DNA from: Avipropionibacterium sp050157065
GTDB lineage: Bacteria > Actinomycetota > Actinomycetes > Propionibacteriales > Propionibacteriaceae
DNA: 64,000 bases
Strand: one strand, 5' to 3'
Assembly: GCA_050157065.1 (NCBI GenBank)
Contig: CP189573.1
Positions 9,702-16,612 of this stretch are shown piece after piece; positions within the stretch are counted from its first letter, which is position 1, and the number at the start of each line of letters is the position of its first letter. The notes under the pieces were generated by a model, which was not told where the DNA came from, did no database searches, and saw only the letters and a program-made list of their open reading frames with translations. A program made the translations under genes and the position numbers.

Positions 9702-9707
9702 ACGCTA
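9702..9707 (-). promoter_or_regulatory. -10 element of ESX-type cassette
   Basis: TAGCGT on the minus strand, 7 nt before the ATG at 9694. It fits the leaderless TANNNT-N6-8-start pattern seen repeatedly in this window. Confidence 0.5.
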
Positions 9708-9847
9708 GTCGACGAACGGGCCAGCTGGCCGCTCACCGTAGGAACGGACTTCTGGCGTCCGCTACTGCCCCATGGACGGGCGTCTTCTGTGGTGATGGCT
9801 TCCTTGCCAGATGCGATCGCGATCAGCGAGGACCAGTGGTCGTTACC

Positions 9848-10008
9848 GGCTCTTCCGACCTGGGGTGGGGGCGGGTTGTTGATCATGGGTCGAGTCCGTC
9901 GCCGATGAGGAGCATGCGGAGGCGGTAGTTGGTGCGGTTGCGGAAGCCGCGGGCGATGCGGCGGTGGAGCTCGATCAGCCCGTTGATGGCTTCGGAACTG
10001 CGACGACC
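9848..10008 (-). mobile_element. Decayed ISL3-type IS end with transposase C-terminus
   Basis: From about 10008 down to a stop at 9883 the minus strand encodes an ISL3-transposase-like tail (SEAINGLIELHRR, ARGFRN, NYRLRMLL) of about 40 residues with no upstream transposase body. About 35 bp past the stop, at 9848, is GGCTCTTCC, matching the start of ISL3-family terminal inverted repeats (GGCTCTTC...). No matching opposite end was found nearby, so only one end survives. The element lies between the ESX-type cassette and a broken gene cluster. Confidence 0.6.
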
Positions 10009-10106
10009 TCACACCGGTCGAGGCCGAGACCGCGCACTATGCTCACCGCCTCACCGCGGGGGCGGCTCTTTCGGCGACGACCCTTGCGTCCGTTCCTACT
10101 CGACAC
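9975..10106 (-). pseudogene. Truncated basic protein fused into IS remnant
   Basis: GTG at 10104-10106 opens a very basic reading frame (SSRNGRKGRRRKSRPRGE...) that overlaps the preceding small ORF by 11 nt. Its last residues derive from the IS remnant, so it is probably a gene start cut off by the insertion. No family recognised; it may not be expressed. Confidence 0.3.
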
Positions 10107-10290
10107 GATGACCACCAGTAGGGTTGGACATCTCGATCTGGCGTGTACGGTCCTCGGCCCCGCGCCTGGTCGGGAACTGTCCGTCGATGCGGTGTCCGGC
10201 GACGTCCAGGTGCCAATGCCGACGGACCGGGCCAGGCTCGCCCGGGTCTTTCCAGGTGCAAGGTCCCACCACCACAACGTCCTCAGCCAC
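10096..10290 (-). CDS. Small hypothetical protein
   Basis: 64 residues (start VAEDVVVVGPCTWKDPGEP). Evidence for being real: GTG start at 10288-10290 with GGAG 6 nt upstream, placed 12 nt after the stop of the frameshifted gene at 10303, which is operon-like spacing. No signal peptide, membrane helix or recognised domain. It lies in a decayed patch beside an IS remnant, so it could be the remnant of a longer gene. Confidence 0.35.
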   Translation of the reverse strand: MAEDVVVVGPCTWKDPGEPGPVRRHWHLDVAGHRIDGQFPTRRGAEDRTRQIEMSNPTGGHRVE

Positions 10291-10302
10291 GTTGAACTCC
10301 GT

Positions 10303-10800
10303 CTACATCGTTGTCACTCCTCGATCCGCTGGGCGAGGACCTGCCAGCCACGCGGCAACTTGGTCCACCTCCGCCCCGACAGGACGGTCCTCCGGTAGCG
10401 CCGCATACAGATCGAGCTGCTTCTCCGCCCACAGCGCCATCTTCTCCACCATCGGACCGGACAGCTCGGCCTCGAACGCGACCAGGAACGTGTCGGCCTG
10501 GTTGACCGCGACACCCCGCCAGCACATCGAGGGCGTAGACATCGGCGAGGTCGAGACGACGCACCAGACAACCACGGACCTGGAGGCGCTGCACCCCTGT
10601 CAACAGCGACAGAACCTCGTGAGCCGGCACCACTGGGCGGCGGCGAACAGCTCGGACACTCGGGACCGATCGAGGACGTACTCGCGACCAACTTCGACCG
10701 TGCCGGTCTCATCACCGGTCCGCAGCCAGTCCACACTCACACTCGGTGACCGATCCACGCCACGCCGCCACCACACCACCAGGTCCTGCCACTCGGTCAC
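10303..10800 (-). pseudogene. Hypothetical gene with two compensating frameshifts
   Basis: Three minus-strand segments read as one protein of about 165 residues only if the frame shifts twice: GTG at 10800 through about 10640 (TEWQDLVVWWRRGVD, then GREYVLDRSRVSELFAAAQW), about 10635-10520 in another frame (AHEVLSLLTGVQRLQVRG, RLDLADVYALDVLAG), and about 10520-10303 back in the first (QADTFLVAFEAELSG, WAEKQLDLYAALPED, stop at 10303). Each part is acidic/amphipathic and protein-like. No family recognised. The frame returns to the original, so two indels, or two sequencing errors, are implied. A small ORF with a good ribosome site follows. Confidence 0.55.
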
Positions 10801-10851
10801 ACACCCATCATGCCGTCGCCCACCGACCGTCCCCTTCACCAGGTGTCGGCG

Positions 10852-11148
10852 ATGTACACCCTGTCGTGGTACGACTTCATCGCCTTCGTCCCGCTCGGCG
10901 TCCTGGCCGGGTCGCGGCTGGACATGATCATGATCGTGCGCAACCTATCCCTGGCGCTGGCCTACGTGCCGGGACAGGTGACCGATATCTCGGAGGAACT
11001 CGAGGCGACCGCCTCCCTCGTCCGGACCACGGTCAGCCCGACCGTGCAGTGGGGCGTGCTGGCGGCGATCGTGGTGTGGTACGCCCAGCACCGACTGACC
11101 CGGGCCCGGATCGCACGGCGGCTGGAGCAGGCCCGGCCGATGCCACGG
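10852..11148 (+). CDS. Hypothetical membrane protein, 3' end undefined
   Basis: ATG at 10852 opens a frame with two hydrophobic stretches (DFIAFVPLGVLAG about 8-20; WGVLAAIVVWYA about 75-86) and a polar helix between them (DISEELEATASLVRT), so a real small membrane protein is likely. The frame stays open, without a stop, far into the antisense YhgE/Pip gene (to 12024), where it turns into high-GC shadow sequence, so the natural C-terminus has probably been lost. The end given here is simply where the convergent gene begins. Confidence 0.35.
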
Positions 11149-13254
11149 CTACGGGGCCACCAGCGGCGGATGCAGGTCCTTCATCGCAAACCGTCGCCGC
11201 AGACTGACCGCCAGCGTCGTCAGCGCCAGTGTCAGCACGGTCACCGTGGCGAGCAGGACGACGTCACGCACCAGGTGCGCGGTCTGCCCACCCGAGATCG
11301 TGACGCGGAATGCGTCGATCAGGTAGGTCATCGGCATCGCCGGACCGATCGCGGAGAAGAACGGTGGAAGCACCGGCGACGGATAGGTCCCGCCGGCCGA
11401 GGCGAGCTGCAGGATCAGCCAGACCAACAGGATCGACGAGCCGGGCGTGCCGAGGGTGGTGCGCAGGAGGTGGGCGATCGCGGAGAAGCACAGCGCCCCG
11501 AGCACGGTGATGCCGAGGAATGCCGGTGCTCGCACCGGGTCCAGCCCGAGGGCGAGCCAGACCGTGGCGACCATGATCAACCCGCCGGTGACCGCGAGGG
11601 TTGCGATCGGCAGCCACGCGGTGAACGCCAGCCGCAGGGGCGAGGCCCGGCCGGCGAGCGTGCGACCCGTGATCGGGCGGACCACCAAGAACACCGAGAT
11701 GCCGAACACCCACAGGGCGATCGAGAAGAACATCGGCGCCAGGCCACGACCGTAGAACTCGGCAGCGTGATCGACGGTCGACTCGACATCGGCGGGGGAG
11801 GCGAGCACCTGGATCGCCTCGGCCTCCTCGGCGGCGGTGAACACCGGGATGCGTCGGGCCCCGTCGGCCAGGCTGGTGTGCAGGGTCGAGGCTCCCTCCT
11901 GGAGTGTGGCGAGGCCCTGATCGAGCTTGGTGGCGCCCTGGCGGAGCTCGGTGAGGCCGCCGTGCAGTTCGCCTGCTCCGGTCTCGAGCTCAGCCAGCCC
12001 GGAGGTGAGTTCGGTCGCGCCTGAGTCGGCCCGCTCGATGCCGGTGTGGAGTTGGCCGGCGCCGGCGGCGACCCGGTGGGCGCCGGAGTTGAGCGCCTCC
12101 AGGTCCTGGCGTGCCGTCGCCACTGTGCCGCTCAGTCCGTTGGTCTGCTGGATCCGGGAGTTGAGTGCCGCAGTGTGCTCGGCGATCGTGCCGGTCCGCT
12201 CGGCGACCTCGCCGGTACGGGTGTTGGCCGAGGCCAGTCGCTGCTTCAGCTCCTGCCACTGCGGGTCGTCGGCCAGCTCGGGGTTGGCCTTCTCCAGTGC
12301 GGCCATCCGGGCTTGTGCCTGCTCGACGTCCGTGGCGATCGAGCTGCTCCGACCGGCAACGGATTCGCTGATCGCCGCAGCGCCACTGGAGATCTTCTTG
12401 GCGTCGGACTCCAGGGCGGGGAGGTGCTTCTCGAGCTCGGTCAGCGGTGGCAGCACGGTGTTGTTGAGCTGCTGGGTGCCTTCGGCGACCTGGCCGGCGC
12501 CGGTGGCGAGCTCCCCGGAGGCGGTGGTGAGCTGGTGCAGGCCACCGGACAGCTGCTGGCTCGCCTCGTGAGCGGTGCCCGCTCCCGTCGCCAGGGTCTG
12601 GGCGCCCTTCTCCGCGGTGCCGAGGCCGGTGACGAGGGCTTGGGATCCCTGGTGGGCCTCGGTCAGTCCGGACTCGAGTTGGCCGGCTCCGTCACTGGCC
12701 TTCAGCAGGTTGTCGCGGATGGTCCGGAGGTTGGTGAAGACGGCCTCGAAGTAGCTCTCCTGGGCGGCCGCGTCGACCTGACGTTCGATGGAGTCCTCGG
12801 CTCGGGCCGTGATCGAACCGATCACGAAGCCGTTGGCGTCGTCACGACGGAGCAGCACCCTGGCCCGCTGCGGGTCGTCACCGGCTCCGCTGACGAGGTT
12901 GGCGGAGAAGTCCTTCTCGATGGTGACGATCATGTAGTAGCGCCCCTCCTTCAGCCCGGCGTCCGCGGTGGCCGCGTCGACGAACTGCCAGTCGAAGGTG
13001 CGGTGCGCAGCGAGATTCGCCACCAGGTCCTCGCCGGCGGCGATGCGCTCGTCGTTGATCGTGGTGGGGACGTCCTCGTTGACCACGGCGACCTGGAGGT
13101 GGTCGAGCTTGCCGTACGGATCCCAGCTGGCCGACAGATAGATCGCCCCGTACAGCAGGGGCACCAGGACGACGAAGGCCAGCGCAAGGCGAGGCATCAC
13201 ACCGCGGAAGCGGCGCAGTTCGTAGCGGGCGAGCCGGGCGGCGGGGAACGGCAT
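11149..13254 (-). CDS. YhgE/Pip-family ABC-2-type membrane protein
   Basis: 701-residue membrane protein of the YhgE/phage-infection-protein (Pip) family, related to ABC-2 permeases. One N-terminal helix (LALAFVVLVPLLYGAIY, about 20-38) with the family phrase SASWDPYGKL after it, a long extracellular region with repeating helical segments (about 180-480, LESGLTEA, LATGAGQVAEGT, LTSGLAELETGAGEL) typical of the family's coiled repeat, then about five C-terminal helices (about 510-690). Start ATG 13252-13254 has AGGAG 5 nt upstream. The ABC ATPase ends 17 nt before it and TetR precedes that, so this is a TetR-controlled exporter-type operon; the substrate cannot be read from sequence. Confidence 0.85.
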   Translation of the reverse strand: MPFPAARLARYELRRFRGVMPRLALAFVVLVPLLYGAIYLSASWDPYGKLDHLQVAVVNEDVPTTINDERIAAGEDLVANLAAHRTFDWQFVDAATADAGLKEGRYYMIVTIEKDFSANLVSGAGDDPQRARVLLRRDDANGFVIGSITARAEDSIERQVDAAAQESYFEAVFTNLRTIRDNLLKASDGAGQLESGLTEAHQGSQALVTGLGTAEKGAQTLATGAGTAHEASQQLSGGLHQLTTASGELATGAGQVAEGTQQLNNTVLPPLTELEKHLPALESDAKKISSGAAAISESVAGRSSSIATDVEQAQARMAALEKANPELADDPQWQELKQRLASANTRTGEVAERTGTIAEHTAALNSRIQQTNGLSGTVATARQDLEALNSGAHRVAAGAGQLHTGIERADSGATELTSGLAELETGAGELHGGLTELRQGATKLDQGLATLQEGASTLHTSLADGARRIPVFTAAEEAEAIQVLASPADVESTVDHAAEFYGRGLAPMFFSIALWVFGISVFLVVRPITGRTLAGRASPLRLAFTAWLPIATLAVTGGLIMVATVWLALGLDPVRAPAFLGITVLGALCFSAIAHLLRTTLGTPGSSILLVWLILQLASAGGTYPSPVLPPFFSAIGPAMPMTYLIDAFRVTISGGQTAHLVRDVVLLATVTVLTLALTTLAVSLRRRFAMKDLHPPLVAP

Positions 13255-13271
13255 CAGGACTCCTGCATGAG

Positions 13272-14105
13272 CTAGGGGTGGGTCGGCTCGGGATGGGTCG
13301 ACTCGGGGTGGGTCGGCTCGGGGTGGGTCGGCTCGGGGTGGGTCGGCTCGGGGTGGGATGGCAGAGTGATCACCGGAGTCTCGGCCGGCACGCCACGCAG
13401 ATCGCAGGTGCTGGCCACCACGGTGCAGCCGGTCGCGCTCAGGTGCTGCAGCGCGGCGTACAGCTCGGCCTGCTGGTCGGTGTCGAGGGAGTCGTCGGCG
13501 TCGTCCAGGACGACGAGGTCGGCCCGCCGGAGCATGGCCAGCAGGACGGCGAACACCGCTCGGTCGCGTGCCGACAGCTCGCCGACCAGGGTGTCGTGGT
13601 CCAACGCCATCGGCGGGCCCGGAAGGTCCGCGTCGCGGAGTCCGGCGACGAGCTCGGCGAACCTGGTATGACCGTCGGCCACCGTGACCGCGTCGATCAG
13701 GCATCGCTCGGTGATCGACTCGCCGACGGTGAGCCGATCCTCCGGGGTGACCAGGGTCCCGACCCGCGCGACCGCGGCGGCGTTGCGTCGTTCGCGCTCG
13801 ACCCGACGCCGGGCACGAGCATCGGCCGGGACCGGGCCCGGTGCCGCCAGGGTGCCGGTCAGCCCACGCATCCGTCCGGCCAGGGCGAGCAGGAAGCTGG
13901 ATCGCCCGCTGCCGGCCGGGCCATGGGCCACCACCAGTCCACCACGGGGGACCGTCGTGGTGATTGGGCCGAACACCGCCTGGGCGCGGTGGGACAGCGT
14001 GAGCGCGGTCAGTTCGATCAGGACGGGCCGTGCGACGGACTCGGGGTCGGGCACGACCTCGGGTGCGGCATGACGCGGCTGCGGGTCGGGATCGAGCGGG
14101 GTCAC
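13272..14105 (-). CDS. Divergent ABC transporter ATPase with EPTHP tail
   Basis: 277-residue ATP-binding protein pairing with the YhgE/Pip protein. Walker A is GPAGSGRS (Arg where canonical P-loops have Lys), the signature is degenerate (GELSARDRAVFAV instead of LSGGQ), and Walker B is ADLVVLDDADDSLD, with an Asp where the usual catalytic Glu stands. Fold and order fit an ABC ATPase, but these substitutions suggest weak or altered hydrolysis. The C-terminus ends in five copies of a HPEPT/HPEST pentapeptide from a 15-bp tandem repeat (13275-13355). Start GTG 14103-14105 overlaps the TetR stop by 4 nt (GTGA), so the two are coupled. Confidence 0.75.
   Translation of the reverse strand: MTPLDPDPQPRHAAPEVVPDPESVARPVLIELTALTLSHRAQAVFGPITTTVPRGGLVVAHGPAGSGRSSFLLALAGRMRGLTGTLAAPGPVPADARARRRVERERRNAAAVARVGTLVTPEDRLTVGESITERCLIDAVTVADGHTRFAELVAGLRDADLPGPPMALDHDTLVGELSARDRAVFAVLLAMLRRADLVVLDDADDSLDTDQQAELYAALQHLSATGCTVVASTCDLRGVPAETPVITLPSHPEPTHPEPTHPEPTHPESTHPEPTHP
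13275..13355 (+). repeat. 15-bp coding tandem repeat (EPTHP tail)
   Basis: About five copies of the 15-bp unit GGGTCGGCTCGGGGT, with one variant unit. Read on the minus strand it encodes Glu-Pro-Thr-His-Pro repeats at the end of the ABC ATPase. The period keeps frame, so copy number can change without disrupting the gene. Confidence 0.85.
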
Positions 14106-14731
14106 GGCAGCAGTCCTGCGAGAAATCGGGTCAGGGCCGCGATCAGTACTGCACGCGGATAGAGCTCCGGTGCGGCCCGGTGCTCCAGCGACAGGGAACT
14201 GAGGACGGCGAGCAGGAGCACCGCGGCCTCTCGATGGTCGGCGAGGTCCTGACCGTCGCCGAGGAGGCGCTGTCGGTGCAGGGCGTCGGCCACGAGGTCG
14301 AGTTGGTCGGCCCGCATGGCCGCATAGGTTTCGGCCACCTCGGGACTGGAATGTGCGACGGAACAAAACTCGCCGACGGCGACCTGCAGCGGGGCCTGTC
14401 TGATCACCAGGTCGGCCAGCCGGCCGGCTGCGACGTCGGGGAGCTGTGCGCGGTCGCGCAGTCCGGTGCCGTCCAGCAGGTCGGCGACCAGCTGCGCGGT
14501 GGCGCGGCCGAAGTCGCGCTGGAAGACCTCCGCGAACAACCCGGGCTTGCCGCCGAAGTTCGAGTAGACCGCGCCCTTCGTGAAGCCCGCTTCGGCGGCG
14601 ATGTCGTTCACCGAGCACGCGGCGTACCCGTGGGTGAGGAAGGCTTCTCGGGCCGCGTCGAGCACGTCGGCGCGGACCTGGGCACGCCGCGGACGGCGGG
14701 TGGTCGGGCGTGTTGAGGTGGCGTCAGTCAT
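14102..14731 (-). CDS. TetR-family transcriptional regulator
   Basis: 209 residues. N-terminal helix-turn-helix of TetR type: RADVLDAAREAFLTHGYAA (about 19-37), then SVNDIAAEAGFTKGAVYSNF (recognition helix about 45-60), then a helical ligand domain. Start ATG 14729-14731 has AGAGGAGG 3 nt upstream. A four-half-site inverted array lies 17 nt before the start, so autoregulation and control of the ATPase/YhgE genes behind it is likely. The stop overlaps the ATPase start (GTGA). Ligand unknown. Confidence 0.9.
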   Translation of the reverse strand: MTDATSTRPTTRRPRRAQVRADVLDAAREAFLTHGYAACSVNDIAAEAGFTKGAVYSNFGGKPGLFAEVFQRDFGRATAQLVADLLDGTGLRDRAQLPDVAAGRLADLVIRQAPLQVAVGEFCSVAHSSPEVAETYAAMRADQLDLVADALHRQRLLGDGQDLADHREAAVLLLAVLSSLSLEHRAAPELYPRAVLIAALTRFLAGLLP

Positions 14732-14747
14732 GGGCCTCCTCTGTTCG

Positions 14748-14776
14748 ATACCAATGGTATTGAATACCCGAGGTAC
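14748..14776. promoter_or_regulatory. TetR operator array
   Basis: Four half-sites at strict 8-bp period: ATACC (14748) - 3 nt - GGTAT - 3 nt - ATACC - 3 nt - GGTAC. Any two neighbours form an inverted repeat, so two or three overlapping dyads exist. It sits directly upstream of the tetR start. Confidence 0.7.
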
Positions 14777-15171
14777 TGAGTTGGTCAAGTGCGTTCTCGT
14801 GCACCGTGTCGTTCCCCGGGCACCGGGTCGTTCCCTGCGCACCGCTTTCTGTCCGGCACAGTCGTTGTACCGGGTGCGCCTGGCTGGGCCGGGTGTCGAT
14901 GAAACCTTGGACAACCTGATCCGGTTCGGCAACCTGCACGATGTCGAGCCCGCCCGGCACGAGATCTCCGCCGACGAGCATGCCGTCTGGTGGGAGCGGG
15001 TCGCCGCGGACCCGTGATGGAGCAGGTCAGAGCCATGTCTGCAGCCACGACGGGTCGCCGACTCGCGCCGGCACGAGCAGAGCCGGCAACCGGCAAGGCA
15101 TGACCCGGGGGACTGCGGCAGGCCGGCGTGATGCGGCATCGGGAGAGTCACCCGGTCAGGACTGGTAACGC
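14777..15171. other. Intergenic stretch, possible gene relic
   Basis: No supported gene. On the plus strand a short frame ending at 15017 reads TLDNLIRFGNLHDVEP and DEHAVWWERVAADP, which looks protein-like and may be the tail of a lost gene. At 14805-14850 a near-repeat (GTCGTTCCC... twice, each near GCACC) is visible. The kinase gene ends at 15172 without an obvious strong hairpin. Confidence 0.4.
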
Positions 15172-16602
15172 TCAGTCTGCGCACATGGTGAGTGGGGATC
15201 GGCTCGTACCACCCGACGGATGGACCGCGACCACCACGATGCACGGCGCCCTCCCTTCGGGCACCGTGACGGTCAGCCGCGGCTCGTCGATGGTGCTGCC
15301 GGGGGTCCCCTCGGCCCAGTGCCACTTCCACCGGGTGCCGTCGACCAGATCAGGCTGGTGCCAACTGCAGGTCAGCTGCCCGTCTGCCAGCGTGCACTCC
15401 TCCGCGACCGGCGCGGCCACCTCGGACTGGCGGATCACCCTTGTGGGGCTCACCGGCGGCTCGGTCATCGGACCGGCACCCTGTGGCCCGAAGATGATCA
15501 CGCCTGCGATCACGGCGATCAACAGCAACAGCCCGAGACCGGCCACCAGGGCCCGCACCACGCCGCGGGAGGTCCGTACGGGATCGGTGTCCGGCAACGG
15601 TCCCAACGCGGCCGGGGCGACGTCACTCTGCGACCAGGTGTCCTCGGCGAGTTGCACCCCCGGTTCGTCGTTGATCGTGACGACCGGCCGCAGATGGGTC
15701 GCCTCGTGGTCATCCCCCTCGCCTTCGTCGAGGACGCCCTCCATCACCTCGATCTGCGTGCCGGGCAGGTCGAGATGGCCCTCGACCACCTGCAGGGCGC
15801 GGGCGAAGTCGTACGCACTGCGGTACCGGGCCTCCGACCGCTTGTGCATCGCCCGCGCCAAGGTCTGTTGCAGCAGGGGCGGTACGTCGTCGCGCCCGGT
15901 CGGCGGGACCGGCTGCCGCTCGATCCGGGCCATCAGGCTGGCCGCACTGTTGGCGCCCCCGCGGACCTCGAACGGCGACCGGCCGGCCAGCAGGGCGTAC
16001 ACGGTCGCGCCGAGGGAGTACACGTCGGTACGGACGTCGGTGCGGGAGTCGCGGCCGAACAGTTCCGGCGCCGACCACGGGATCGACATCCCCTCCGCCT
16101 CGGCACTGCTGGTGTCGAGCTGGGCGGAGATGCCGAAGTCGGTCAGCGCCGGCCAGCCGTAGTCGGTGACCAGCACGTTGGCGGGCTTGATGTCACGGTG
16201 CAGGATGCCGGCCCGGTGGGCGCTCTCGACCGCACTCGCCAGCCGGATCCCGACCCGCAGCGCCTCGGCGACCTCGATCCGTTCCCGCCGGAACCGCTGG
16301 CCCATGTTGGGCCGGGAGCAGTACTCCATCACCAGGCAGGGCCGGCCGTCCGGCGACACCCCGGCGAAGTAGATGGTGACGATCGCCGGGTGCGCCGACA
16401 GCCGCGCCATCGCGTTCGCCTCGGCGACGAACCGCTGCCGAGTGTTGGCGTCGACCACCGACTCGATCAACACCTTCACCGCGACCTGCCGGTGCGGCAA
16501 CTCCTGCTCGTACAAGAAGACGTCGGCGAACCCGCCGGACCCGAGGTGGGAGATCGGTCGGTACCCGGGCAGGGCCGGCGGCTTGGAGGGTGCCCGCTTC
16601 AT
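15172..16602 (-). CDS. Membrane Ser/Thr protein kinase (PknB-like, no PASTA)
   Basis: 476-residue receptor-type kinase. Kinase domain about 14-275: glycine loop LGSGGFADV (20-28), catalytic Lys43 (VAVKVL), HRDIKPANV, DFG in LTDFGISA and APEL are all intact. An acidic juxtamembrane linker (VLDEGEGDDHEATH) leads to one helix (about 350-372), then a short outer domain of about 95 residues with three or four Cys (EECTLADGQLTCSWH, APCIVVV) in place of PASTA repeats; it looks like a single beta-sandwich. Start ATG at 16600-16602 is 10 nt after the FHA stop. Preceded by FHA and PP2C genes, which provide phospho-reader and eraser; natural substrates probably include the FHA protein. Confidence 0.93.
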   Translation of the reverse strand: MKRAPSKPPALPGYRPISHLGSGGFADVFLYEQELPHRQVAVKVLIESVVDANTRQRFVAEANAMARLSAHPAIVTIYFAGVSPDGRPCLVMEYCSRPNMGQRFRRERIEVAEALRVGIRLASAVESAHRAGILHRDIKPANVLVTDYGWPALTDFGISAQLDTSSAEAEGMSIPWSAPELFGRDSRTDVRTDVYSLGATVYALLAGRSPFEVRGGANSAASLMARIERQPVPPTGRDDVPPLLQQTLARAMHKRSEARYRSAYDFARALQVVEGHLDLPGTQIEVMEGVLDEGEGDDHEATHLRPVVTINDEPGVQLAEDTWSQSDVAPAALGPLPDTDPVRTSRGVVRALVAGLGLLLLIAVIAGVIIFGPQGAGPMTEPPVSPTRVIRQSEVAAPVAEECTLADGQLTCSWHQPDLVDGTRWKWHWAEGTPGSTIDEPRLTVTVPEGRAPCIVVVAVHPSGGTSRSPLTMCAD

Positions 16603-16612
16603 GGGGCGCGGT

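Noticed and set aside
11149..12024. Continuation of the 10852 membrane ORF through the YhgE/Pip gene
   Set aside because: The sequence beyond 11148 is Gln/Arg/Asp-rich shadow of a well-supported minus-strand gene.
15400..15560. PASTA repeats in the kinase outer domain
   Set aside because: Only one short Cys-containing domain follows the helix; no PASTA motif is visible.
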